Of a DNA stretch of 19,497 bases, positions 7,429 through 15,077 are shown one piece after another. The translations under genes and the position numbers were made by a program. The stretch comes from Pseudomonadota bacterium (GTDB taxonomy: Bacteria; Pseudomonadota; Alphaproteobacteria; Rhizobiales; Hyphomicrobiaceae), in assembly GCA_023390485.1 (NCBI GenBank), contig JAEWCT010000201.1, positions 1 to 19,497 on the forward strand, in the 5' to 3' direction. Position 1 is the stretch's first letter, and every line of letters starts with the position of its first letter. The notes below the pieces were generated by a model. That model did not search any database. It was not told the origin of the DNA and was given only the letters and a program-made list of their open reading frames with translations.

Positions 7429-8853
7429 ATGAATAAACTTTTTGCGTTTGTTGCATCCGCATGGGCAATGCCCGCGATGGTCGTGCCCGCACTGGCCGAT
7501 GGTCCATTCTCGCTGAAGGACACGCCGGTTCAGGTGGAAGCTCCGACCTGGTCTGGGGTCTATTTCGGCGTCGGCGGCGGCTACGGCCACAACCACTCCA
7601 AAAACAACTACCGCGACACGTCTGGTGAGATCTCGTCCAAGAACGAGTACGCCGATGGCGGTCTGGTCTCGCTGATTTACGGCATCGATCGGCAAGTGGG
7701 CAGCCGCTTCGTCGTCGGCGCCTTCGCGGATTTTTCGACCTCCGAGCTCAATCGCGGCAACGAAGACATTCATAACGCGATGACGATCGATCGCGCATGG
7801 GCGATCGGTGCTCGTGCGGGCCTCCTGCTCAACGAGCGGACGCTGGTCTACGCGACAGGCGGTTATACGCAGGCTCACTTTTCCAATGATGGATGGTGGG
7901 ACATCGACGTACCTCCCAGCACAACGCTTCATGGCAAGGGCAGCCAGACCTTCGGCGGTTATTTCGTCGGTGGTGGCATCGAACGCCGGCTGAACGACAA
8001 TTTCTATCTACGTGGAGAAGCGCGCTATTCCGACTTCTCCGGCAAAGTGACGAATGCCGGGTCATTCGAAGGGGTCGATTACGTCGACCGCGAAGTCCCG
8101 TCGATCATCACCGTTCAGGCGGCGCTCGTCTATAAGCTCGACCGCGAGAAGGTTTTGCACCCGGATCCGGTAACGGAAGATCGCGGACCGAAGGTCATTT
8201 CCTACAGCGGCATCGATGCTGCGAAGGGTGAGGTCGCCTACTACGGTGGCACGGTCTTCGGCTTGAGCGGCGATCTCTACAAGAGCGGTGCAGTGCTCCG
8301 CACGCAGGGCATTATCGCCGACTATAATTATCATGCAGGCGCGCCGCTCAACTCAAAGGTCGACGCGGACGACCGCTCCTTGGACGTCATGCTCGGCTAT
8401 CAGTGGGTCTTCTCCAACTGGAGCGCCGTCGCTTATCTTGGCTACGAAGTGCGAAACGTGCATCTCTCGCCAGCCGATCTGCAGAATGACGTACGCGGCG
8501 GAGCCGATGGCTTCAAAGTAGCTGTCGAACTCGAGACCGACGACGAAAGCCCGTACTATGGAAGCCTCGAAGGCAGCTACTCGACGGCCTTCAATTCCTA
8601 CTACGCGGAAGGACGGGTCGGCTACAACTTCAAGCGGTTCATCATCGGACCTGAAGGCTCGGTCTACAGCGATGAAGGCGATATCTCGACTCGCGTCGGC
8701 GCCTTTGCGACGATCCCCTTCCATCTTCCGTGGAACAATCTTCCCGCCAAGCTCACCTTCGATATCGGCCATCAGTTCGTGAACGACGGCGGCGAGACGA
8801 GAACGGGTGGTGAAGGCGTCTACGGCGGATCGATGCTGCGCGTCGATTTCTGA
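7429..8853 (+). CDS. outer-membrane protein with two tandem beta-barrels (Omp25-like plus BcsS-like)
   Basis: 474 residues with GAGGAAG 7 nt before the ATG. The signal peptide is cleaved about residue 23 (VVPALA-DG). The first barrel (about 41-237) starts with WSGVYFGVGGGYGH and ends in GIERRLNDNFYLRGEARYSDF and IITVQAALVYKL, the pattern of the alphaproteobacterial Omp25/Omp31 eight-stranded family. After a Pro-rich linker (243-255) a second unit (258-474) has YSGIDAAKGEVAYYGG, YLGYEVRNVHLSPADLQ, GSYSTAFNSYYAEGRVGY and FIIGPEGSVYSDE, which resembles the BcsS cellulose-biosynthesis barrel family. It ends in RVDF, with the terminal Phe expected of a BAM substrate. Either unit alone would be an ordinary protein; the fusion is unusual. 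It lies downstream of the synthetase and is followed by a strong terminator. A role in moving or anchoring the polymer at the outer membrane is conjecture. The BcsS match is from memory and less sure than the first barrel. Confidence 0.82.
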   Translation: MNKLFAFVASAWAMPAMVVPALADGPFSLKDTPVQVEAPTWSGVYFGVGGGYGHNHSKNNYRDTSGEISSKNEYADGGLVSLIYGIDRQVGSRFVVGAFADFSTSELNRGNEDIHNAMTIDRAWAIGARAGLLLNERTLVYATGGYTQAHFSNDGWWDIDVPPSTTLHGKGSQTFGGYFVGGGIERRLNDNFYLRGEARYSDFSGKVTNAGSFEGVDYVDREVPSIITVQAALVYKLDREKVLHPDPVTEDRGPKVISYSGIDAAKGEVAYYGGTVFGLSGDLYKSGAVLRTQGIIADYNYHAGAPLNSKVDADDRSLDVMLGYQWVFSNWSAVAYLGYEVRNVHLSPADLQNDVRGGADGFKVAVELETDDESPYYGSLEGSYSTAFNSYYAEGRVGYNFKRFIIGPEGSVYSDEGDISTRVGAFATIPFHLPWNNLPAKLTFDIGHQFVNDGGETRTGGEGVYGGSMLRVDF

Positions 8854-8881
8854 GACGCGTCAGCCCCTATCGAAATGAAAA

Positions 8882-8921
8882 AAAGGCGCGTGCTGATCCC
8901 TTCAGCCGCGCCTTTCCTTTT
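8882..8921. terminator. bidirectional intrinsic terminator
   Basis: AAAGGCGCG (8882-8890) pairs with CGCGCCTTT (8907-8915), and inside it GCTGA (8892-8896) pairs with TCAGC (8902-8906) around loop TCCCT, with one unpaired T at 8891. On the + strand the stem runs into CCTTTT; on the - strand it is followed by a run of seven Ts. It separates the convergent outer-membrane protein gene and the efflux adaptor gene and should stop transcription both ways. Confidence 0.88.
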
Positions 8922-8935
8922 GCGTCCGGCAAGGA

Positions 8936-10117
8936 CTAATTGACGGCGCCCGTAGTGACGGAGGGCCTTCCCTCGGCTTGGGGCGGCGGCGCCGTGAGAG
9001 GCTGCACCGGTGAGCCAGGTCCGATCTTCTGCAGATTGCCGGTGATGATCAGGTCTTTCTCGTCTACGCCGACCACGCTGATGAGACCACCGTCCGCCGG
9101 GCCCGGCGTCACCAGCTTCTGCTGGGCAATATTCTTGTCGCCGACCACATAGACATATTTGCCAAGTTGGCTCGAGCCGAGGGCCGCTTGGGGCACCATC
9201 AGAGCATTGGCGTCTTCGCCGGCATGAATGCGGATGCGAACGTACTGGCCGGGGAGAAGTGTCCTGTCGGCATTGGCGATCGTTGCCCGCGCTGTGAGCG
9301 TACCCGTCAACCGGTCGATGGTGTTATCAATGAACGTGATCGTACCCTTGTGCAGCGGCTTGTCGTTCCCGGGCACGAAAATCTCGGCAGCCGTCGCGCC
9401 GCTGGCACGCACTTTCTGGATTGCGGGCAGCTCTGCCTCGCTCGGATTGAACGTCACGTAAATCGGATCGATCTGAACGAGCGTGTTCAGAGGCCCACCT
9501 CCGGCGCTGATGAGCGCCCCGAGCGGTGCCTGGTTCTTGCCCAATCTCCCGGCGAAAGGCGCGCGAATTTCGGTATATCCGAGATTGAGTTCGGCCGTGC
9601 GAATGGCGGCGTCATCGATTGTTATCGCAGCGTCCGCTTGCCGGAGCGAACTCGAACGCTGATCGTAGGTGTCCTTGGCAAGCCATCCGCTCTTGCTGAG
9701 TTCCGACCCGCGCTCGAGATTGGAGCTGGCGTAGTCGCGAGCGGCGATGTCGCGCTGCTTCTGCGCTTTGGCGCGATCAAGTTCCGCCTGGTAATCGCGC
9801 GGATCGATTACGTAAAGAAGATCGCCCGCGGCAACGTCCGCGCCGTCCGGAACATCCTGCTTCTGGACATAGCCTGAAACCCGCGCTTGCAGCGTGATGT
9901 CACGGATGGACTCGGTGCGCGCCGAATATTCGAGATAGATATTTACTGGCCGCTTGACGACTGCCGCGACCGGCACCGGCATGACGAATGCGGCTTGCGG
10001 CGGCGCGCCCGGGCCCTCAACTTTGGCAATAAGCTTCGCAAGATCTTGCCGGTGAAGGTAGGCGGCGCCGCCCCCCGCGACCAGCAAAGCCAGAACGACA
10101 ATCTTCCAAAGTCGCAT
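8936..10117 (-). CDS. RND efflux periplasmic adaptor (membrane fusion protein, AcrA/MexE type)
   Basis: 393 residues, ATG at 10117 with AGGGA 7 nt upstream. It links an inner-membrane RND permease to an outer-membrane channel. An N-terminal hydrophobic segment (about 5-20, KIVVLALLVAGGGAAYL) without a lipobox cysteine suggests a membrane anchor in place of a lipid. The lipoyl-like half-motif ITLQARVSGYVQKQDVPDG (about 74-92) and its partner YTEIRAPFAGRLG (about 180-192) flank a charged alpha-helical hairpin. The beta-barrel and membrane-proximal parts follow (GTLTARATIANAD, LLPGQYVRIRIH). The C-terminus is Pro/Gln-rich. It lies 14 nt downstream of the permease gene and is certainly co-transcribed with it. 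No outer-membrane channel (TolC/OprM-like) gene is in the window, so one must be supplied from elsewhere. Substrate unknown. Confidence 0.95.
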   Translation of the reverse strand: MRLWKIVVLALLVAGGGAAYLHRQDLAKLIAKVEGPGAPPQAAFVMPVPVAAVVKRPVNIYLEYSARTESIRDITLQARVSGYVQKQDVPDGADVAAGDLLYVIDPRDYQAELDRAKAQKQRDIAARDYASSNLERGSELSKSGWLAKDTYDQRSSSLRQADAAITIDDAAIRTAELNLGYTEIRAPFAGRLGKNQAPLGALISAGGGPLNTLVQIDPIYVTFNPSEAELPAIQKVRASGATAAEIFVPGNDKPLHKGTITFIDNTIDRLTGTLTARATIANADRTLLPGQYVRIRIHAGEDANALMVPQAALGSSQLGKYVYVVGDKNIAQQKLVTPGPADGGLISVVGVDEKDLIITGNLQKIGPGSPVQPLTAPPPQAEGRPSVTTGAVN

Positions 10118-10131
10118 CGCGAAATCCCTGT

Positions 10132-13100
10132 CTATTCGGCAACAGCCGGATGTGAAGCGTCGTTGCCCGTGGCCGCATGTTCCCCGGACATGTTGGCTTC
10201 ACGTCCTTCGCGCCACTCTTCGATCATGGCGTAGAACACCGGAACGAACAGTAACGTAAGCAGCGTGGCGGCCAGCATGCCGCCGAAGACCGTCGTACCG
10301 ATCGATTGCCGGCTGGCGGCGCCGGCTCCCGACGCCACCATGAGCGGTACGACGCCGAGAATGAAAGCGAACGCCGTCATCAATATCGGACGAAGCCGCA
10401 GCCGCGCCGCTTCCATTGCTGCATCGATAATGGGCAATCCCTCAAGCCGTCGTCTCTTCGCGAACTCGATGATCAGAATGGCATTCTTCGCCGCGAGGCC
10501 GATGAGCATGACAAACCCGATCTGCGAGTAGACGTCGATCTGCAGGCCACGCACCCAGATCGCAAGGAGCGCGCCAAAGAGCGCGAGCGGTACCGCCAGC
10601 AGCACCATGAATGGCATCGACCAGCTCTCGTATTGCGCGGCGAGGATCAAGAAGACAAACACGCTCGCCAATGCAAAGACGACGAGAGCGATCGAGCCTG
10701 CCTTGAGTTCCTGGAAGGTAATGCCCGTCCATTCGTAACTGAAGTCGTGCGGCAGCGCCGTCGCCGCGGCCCGCTCCATCGCAGTGATGGCCTGTCCCGT
10801 GCTGTAGCCCGGCGCGGGGCCGCCGTTGATCAATGCCGAAGCGTAGTTGTTGTAATGAGGCACGGTCTCAGGCCCGACGATCGGCTTCAGCGTTCCGAGC
10901 GTGCTGAGTGGCACCATGCCGCCGGTCGCATTGCGCACGTAAAGCCGCGACAGGCTCGACGGATCGGATCGCGAATTCTTGTCCGCCTGCAGCGTCACGC
11001 GGAACGTACGGCCGAAAAGGTTGAAGTCGTTCACGTAGAGCGAACCGAGATAAATCTGCAGAGTGTTGAAGACGTCCGGCAGATTGAGGCCCAAGAGCTT
11101 CGCCTTGGAGCGATCGAGATCGTAATTGAATTGCGGCGTCGAGGTCGAGAACGACGTGAACAGCTGCTGGGCGTCGAGTTCAGGCTGCTTGCGGGCCTCC
11201 GCGATCAGCGCCTGCGTGGCCTCGTTGAGAGCCGCGCTCCCGCGACCGGTCAAATCTTCGACCTGGAATTCAAATCCGCCAGTCGTTCCAAGTCCCGGGA
11301 TCGAGGGCGGATCGAAACTGAGCGCGATGGCTTCCGGGATCATGAGAAGCTTGCCGCGCACTTCCTGCACCAGGCGCGACGCGCTTTGCTCTGGGGGCCG
11401 TTCGTTCCAGGGCTTCAGAATGGCGAATTCGACGGCCGAATTCGATTGCGCCGCGCTCGTCAAGAAGTTCAGGCCGCTGATCGAGCCTACGATATCGACG
11501 CCTGGCGTGCTCTCGAGAATATCTCGGACCTGCTTCGCCACGGCGTCGGTTCGTTCGAGCGATGCGCCATCGGGCAGCTGCACCACGACGAAAAAGTATC
11601 CCTGATCCTCGACCGGTAAAAACGTCGAAGGAATGCGCTGGGAGATCAGATAGGTCGCTCCAAGTATCAGGGCGAAAAAGAAAAGCATCGCCCAGCGAAT
11701 GCCGATCAGGAACCGCACCAGATGTGCGTAGCCGTGCGAGAGCCGGTCAAAGCCGGCGTTGAACCAGCGGAAGAGGATGAACTTCGCAGGCTCGCGATGA
11801 CGGAGGAACACCGCCGCCAGCGCCGGACTGAGCGTTAGCGAGTTGAAAGCTGAAAGGCCGACCGAAATCGCAACCGTCAGGGCGAATTGATTATAGAGTC
11901 GGCCCGATACCCCCGGAATGAACGCCACAGGAATGAATACGGCCATCAGTACGCCGGTGGTCGCTATAATGGGACCGGTGACTTCGGACATGGCTTTCAA
12001 AGCCGCCGGCATCGGTTTCAGGCCGTTTTCCAGCTGACGTTCGACGTTCTCCACGACCACGATGGCGTCATCGACCACCAGACCGATCGCCAGCACCATA
12101 CCGAGCAGGCTGAGCATATTCAGCGAGAACCCGAGGGTGTGCATGATGACAAGCGTCGCAATCAGCGAAACGGGTATCGCAATCGTTGGGATGATCGTCG
12201 TGCGCCAGCTCTGCAGAAAGATGTAAACGACGAGCACGACCAAGGCCAGGGCTTCGAGAAGCGTGAAGACCACGTCATGCATGGCAGCGGAAACGAACCG
12301 GGTCGTATCGTAATGCATGCCGTAGGCAATTCCCTTCGGGAACCGCTTCGACAGCTCGTCCATCTTGGTCAGCACGCGCTCCTGGAGATCGAGCGCGTTC
12401 GAACCGGGCATCTGGAAAACGGCAAGCACGACGGACGGGTCGTTGCCGAAAAACGCCGACGACGAATATTGGAGCGCTCCGAGCTCGATACGGGCGACAT
12501 CGCGCAGCCGGACAATGGCACCCGTCGCCGGGTTGGATCGCACGACGATATTGCCGAATTCTTCCGGATTGCTAAGCCGCCCGGTCGCGTTGACCTGCAT
12601 TTCGAACGGCGTTCCGGGCGGCGCCGGTGATTGGCCGATCTTTCCGGCCGCGACCTGGATGTTTTGCTCCGCAACCGCATTTTGAACGTCGACGGCCGTA
12701 ATGCCGAGCTGAGACAGCTTGTCGGGATCGAGCCAAAGGCGCATCGAATAGCGCCGCTCGCCGAAGATCTGCACGTCGCCGACACCCGCGATCCGCTTCA
12801 AGGGATCGACGATCTGAAGGTAGGCGTAATTGCTGAGCGTCACCGGATCGACCGAATGGTCGGGCGACGTCAGGTTGACGATCAGGACGAAATTCGGGTT
12901 CTGCTTTCGGATCGAGATGCCGGCCTGGTTGACGATGGGCGGCAACGCCGACGCGGCCTCAGCCACGCGGTTTTGGACGTCGACGGCGGCAATGCTGAGC
13001 GGATAACCGACGTCGAATGTGATCGTGATGTTTGAGGAGCCGTCGTTGGAACTCGACGACGACATGTACGTCATGCCTTCGACGCCGTTGATCTGCTGTT

Positions 13101-13296
13101 CGAGCGGCGTCGTAACGGTGTCGGCGACGACCTGGGCGCTGGCGCCGGGATAGATCGCGCTCACCACCACTTGCGGAGGCGTTACATCGGGAAGTTGCGA
13201 CACCGGCAGCAGAAAATAGCAAATGGTGCCCGCCAGGACCATGATGACGGCGATTGCCGAGGCAAAGATGGGCCGGTGAATAAAGAAATTGACCAT
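10132..13296 (-). CDS. RND multidrug efflux permease, HAE-1 family (AcrB/MexF type)
   Basis: 1054 residues, full length for the family. It is the proton-driven inner-membrane pump for amphiphilic or hydrophobic compounds. It begins MVNFFIHRPIFASAIAVIM (first helix and family signature) and SQLPDVTPPQVVV. The proton-relay aspartates are D409/D410 in GLVVDDAIVVVENVER, and the lysine of the tenth helix is present in GLAAKNAILIIEF. The duplicated 6-helix plus large-loop layout is complete, with GVSGRLYNQFALTVAIS and a final FVPVFYAMIEEW. The upstream Shine-Dalgarno is weak. The gene is the first of a two-gene operon with the adaptor behind it, the reverse of the usual adaptor-permease order. A local regulator gene is not evident; 680 bp of mostly non-coding DNA lies upstream. 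The substrate cannot be read from sequence. Confidence 0.96.
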   Translation of the reverse strand: MVNFFIHRPIFASAIAVIMVLAGTICYFLLPVSQLPDVTPPQVVVSAIYPGASAQVVADTVTTPLEQQINGVEGMTYMSSSSSNDGSSNITITFDVGYPLSIAAVDVQNRVAEAASALPPIVNQAGISIRKQNPNFVLIVNLTSPDHSVDPVTLSNYAYLQIVDPLKRIAGVGDVQIFGERRYSMRLWLDPDKLSQLGITAVDVQNAVAEQNIQVAAGKIGQSPAPPGTPFEMQVNATGRLSNPEEFGNIVVRSNPATGAIVRLRDVARIELGALQYSSSAFFGNDPSVVLAVFQMPGSNALDLQERVLTKMDELSKRFPKGIAYGMHYDTTRFVSAAMHDVVFTLLEALALVVLVVYIFLQSWRTTIIPTIAIPVSLIATLVIMHTLGFSLNMLSLLGMVLAIGLVVDDAIVVVENVERQLENGLKPMPAALKAMSEVTGPIIATTGVLMAVFIPVAFIPGVSGRLYNQFALTVAISVGLSAFNSLTLSPALAAVFLRHREPAKFILFRWFNAGFDRLSHGYAHLVRFLIGIRWAMLFFFALILGATYLISQRIPSTFLPVEDQGYFFVVVQLPDGASLERTDAVAKQVRDILESTPGVDIVGSISGLNFLTSAAQSNSAVEFAILKPWNERPPEQSASRLVQEVRGKLLMIPEAIALSFDPPSIPGLGTTGGFEFQVEDLTGRGSAALNEATQALIAEARKQPELDAQQLFTSFSTSTPQFNYDLDRSKAKLLGLNLPDVFNTLQIYLGSLYVNDFNLFGRTFRVTLQADKNSRSDPSSLSRLYVRNATGGMVPLSTLGTLKPIVGPETVPHYNNYASALINGGPAPGYSTGQAITAMERAAATALPHDFSYEWTGITFQELKAGSIALVVFALASVFVFLILAAQYESWSMPFMVLLAVPLALFGALLAIWVRGLQIDVYSQIGFVMLIGLAAKNAILIIEFAKRRRLEGLPIIDAAMEAARLRLRPILMTAFAFILGVVPLMVASGAGAASRQSIGTTVFGGMLAATLLTLLFVPVFYAMIEEWREGREANMSGEHAATGNDASHPAVAE

Positions 13297-13974
13297 GCGC
13301 CGTCCGACGTTGATGCGGGGTAGCCGCCGAGGACGGCCTTGGCGTTCCCGTGGAACCCATACCCTCTTAAAGACACTAACCCTCTTTCACCTCAAGCAGC
13401 CATTTTCGCCATCTTTGGGCGAGGTAAACAGGGCGACCAGAAAACCTCCGCAGATGAAAATGGGGATCGTTTCTAGCTTCGCCAGCATTCGCCCCAACTT
13501 CTATCGAACATCGTATCTTTGCAGCCACAAAATGCCGCTGTCACGGTGACGATCGGTCGTAGCGCAGAGGCTTGGGCGTGTCGATCAACCGGGTCGGGCC
13601 GCCAGACAGGAAGCGGCAATCGACAAAAGAACGCCTCTTGGGAATTGAACTCGGCCAAAAGGCCTAGGACGAACGACGATCAAAAACGCCGCGGAAAAAA
13701 AGCCAATCGAAAAGCCCGCCGCGATTGAGCCATCATCTGGTTAGACCAATTCCGCCCAATTGCAGGCGAACCGGGGTGATAAATGTTCGGCTTGAATGAA
13801 ACGGAATTCCGTCGATTGAAGCCGATCAAAGGAAATACGGAATACGGATTGTTCGCAGCTGCCAAACGATAGTGTCGTAGCCACTCAGCTGTCTCGCCAT
13901 TCGCTCCTCAGAAAAAGAATTGTCGGCAAAGACACGCGCGATGAAGATGGAGTGCTCCTGAGTTCAGATTGAGC
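13297..13974. other. 678-bp sparse intergenic region upstream of the RND operon
   Basis: No convincing gene of normal size. It should hold the promoter of the - strand RND operon, but no clear -35/-10 pair stands out. Short symmetric elements are visible: TCGCC/GGCGA around an ATCTTTG loop near 13409-13425, GTCACGGTGAC at 13540-13550, GGCCAAAAGGCC near 13654, ACGGAATTCCGT at 13801-13812 and GAGCTTAAAGCTC at 13971-13983 (over the stop of the NYN gene). A Lys/Arg-rich reading frame ends at 13728 on the + strand but lacks a credible start, and a 29-codon ORF at 13783 is listed separately. Confidence 0.5.
13783..13872 (+). CDS. possible 29-residue small protein
   Basis: An ATG at 13783 is preceded by CCGGGGTGATAA, a purine-rich stretch that could serve as a ribosome-binding site. 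It opens a frame of 29 codons (MFGLNETEFRRLKPIKGN and ending AAAKR) closed by TAG at 13870. The product would be basic and amphipathic, with no signal peptide. The 12-bp palindrome ACGGAATTCCGT lies inside it and may instead be a DNA site. I do not recognise it; only conservation could show that it is a gene. Confidence 0.25.
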   Translation: MFGLNETEFRRLKPIKGNTEYGLFAAAKR

Positions 13975-14535
13975 TTAAAGCTCGTCGTGCGTCAGCGGCG
14001 GTCCGTTTTGGGCACGTCCGATTTCCTTTTCGAGATCCGCCAGATCCAGAAACTGATCGGCTTGGCGGCGTAGCTCATCGGCGATCATCGGCGGCTGCGT
14101 TTGCAATGTCGAAACGACGCTCACTCTCTTGCCCATTTGCTGGAGAGCGGCGACCAGACTGCGAAAATCGCCGTCGCCGGAAAAGATCACGATGTGATCG
14201 AGATTGTCGGCAAGCCGCATCGCATCGACGGCAAGCTCGATGTCCATGTTGCCTTTGATGCGTCTGCGCCCGGCGCTGTCGATGAACTCCTTCGATGCCT
14301 TAGTCACCATCGAAAATCCGTTGTACTCGAGCCAATCGATCAACGGCCGGATGGACGAGTATTGCTGCTCGTCGGCGATGGCAGTGTAATAAAGCGCTCT
14401 TACGAGCTGTACCCTGCCTCTGAAGAGCCGGAGCAATTTCCGATAGTCGATGTCAAAACCGAGCAGTTTTGCTGCGGCATAGAGATTTGCGCCATCAATA
14501 AATAAAGCAACGCGCTCCGTCGGATAAAAATGCAT
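13975..14535 (-). CDS. LabA/DUF88-type NYN (PIN-like) domain protein
   Basis: 186 residues from the ATG at 14535. The NYN domain (about 8-160) has ALFIDGANLYAAAK with D14, GNMDIELAVDAM with D98 and D104, and FSGDGDFRSLV with D121 and D123. These acidic clusters form the metal site of PIN-like nucleases; many relatives are presumed RNases, unproven for this subfamily. The tail (QADQFLDLADLEKEIGRA) is helical and charged. Starts at 14607 and 14553 are also in frame. The 14607 ATG overlaps a consensus TTGACA and so is probably upstream of the transcript. The 14553 ATG has GAGGA at 12 nt, and the 14535 ATG matches where relatives begin (MFY..ER.ALFIDG, from memory). It is monocistronic, divergent from the MFS gene. 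Homologues are widespread in alphaproteobacteria. Confidence 0.88.
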   Translation of the reverse strand: MHFYPTERVALFIDGANLYAAAKLLGFDIDYRKLLRLFRGRVQLVRALYYTAIADEQQYSSIRPLIDWLEYNGFSMVTKASKEFIDSAGRRRIKGNMDIELAVDAMRLADNLDHIVIFSGDGDFRSLVAALQQMGKRVSVVSTLQTQPPMIADELRRQADQFLDLADLEKEIGRAQNGPPLTHDEL

Positions 14536-14576
14536 GAGGCATTCCAAAAACATGCATGGCCAAAGTCCTCGTGCAG

Positions 14577-14607
14577 AGTATTCTCTGTCTATATCGCGAA
14601 TTGTCAA
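14577..14607 (-). promoter_or_regulatory. candidate sigma-70-type promoter of the NYN gene
   Basis: Read on the - strand, a perfect TTGACA (14607-14602) is followed after 19 nt by AATACT (14582-14577), matching TATAAT at four of six positions. The spacer is slightly long. The predicted transcript would start near 14570, just upstream of the starts at 14553 and 14535, and would exclude the longer reading frame beginning at 14607. Confidence 0.45.
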
Positions 14608-15077
14608 TGCTTGTTGAACTTGTTGTTTCCCATTTATAACCTCTGTACCCGCACTAAATTGCGGCCGGTGGATATTGTGGCGTCGTATCCCAGATCAATT
14701 CTGACAATTTGACAGCAGGATTTCACGTGGTGCGAGATATGCCAGAGGGTTCCCTGGTCGCGAAAAAAATTTGGAAGGCCTGATGAGGCCTCAACTCCAA
14801 AGTCGGTTTTCGCGTAAGCGGAGCGCTGCGGTTCGGGAAAAATGACTGAGGCACCAAGGGTTGCTGGGCCGCGTACGATCCAATTGTCACATTTGTGATT
14901 GTCACATTTGCGATTTCGCCGCGGCGATGCCATGAACCGGCGCCATGACGGGTCGGACGTCCCGTGCTAACCAGCGTGTCGAAACGCGGAACCAGGGCCA
15001 GTGCCGTTTGCGCCATTGAGCGCCGGCCGCCGGCGATGTTCGGACCGGCCCCTTAAACTCAACTTCAGGAACACGAA
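14608..15077. other. 470-bp divergent intergenic region between the NYN and MFS genes
   Basis: No supported gene. It should contain the MFS promoter; a TTGACA at 14709-14714 is present but without a good -10 at normal spacing. The region carries the 15-bp tandem repeat listed separately. It also has GC-rich symmetric stretches near the MFS start (for example the CGCCGGC repeats near 15021-15035). The MFS gene has AGGA 8 nt before its ATG. Confidence 0.45.
14883..14910. repeat. tandem direct repeat ATTGTCACATTTG, period 15
   Basis: ATTGTCACATTTG occurs at 14883-14895 and again at 14898-14910, separated by TG, with CG after the second copy, giving two near-identical 15-mers. The first copy contains the symmetric CACATTTGTG. 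The period is close to one and a half helical turns. The site lies about 170 bp upstream of the MFS gene and would suit a regulator binding a direct repeat. Confidence 0.55.

Noticed and set aside
10306..11619. 437-codon open frame on the + strand opposite the RND permease
   Set aside because: Highly charged Arg/Asp/Glu/His-rich composition, no recognisable domain, and fully antisense to a textbook RND permease.
11887..12630. 247-codon + strand frame within the permease gene
   Set aside because: Low-complexity His/Asp/Arg-rich translation, typical of an antisense shadow.
13519..13728. 69-codon + strand frame ending in a Lys/Arg-rich tail
   Set aside because: No ribosome-binding site at the start and low-complexity composition; the basic tail comes from an A-rich stretch. 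Kept only as a remark in the intergenic entry.
14536..14607. 24-residue N-terminal extension of the NYN protein (start at 14607)
   Set aside because: The ATG overlaps a perfect TTGACA promoter element, and the conserved family start is at the later ATG.
14883..14910. CRISPR-like repeat
   Set aside because: Only two copies with a 2-nt separation and no spacers or cas genes; it is a simple tandem repeat.
14723..15016. 97-codon - strand frame in the NYN/MFS intergenic region
   Set aside because: Spans the tandem repeat (giving NVTITNVTI), has no family features, and its start lacks a ribosome-binding site.
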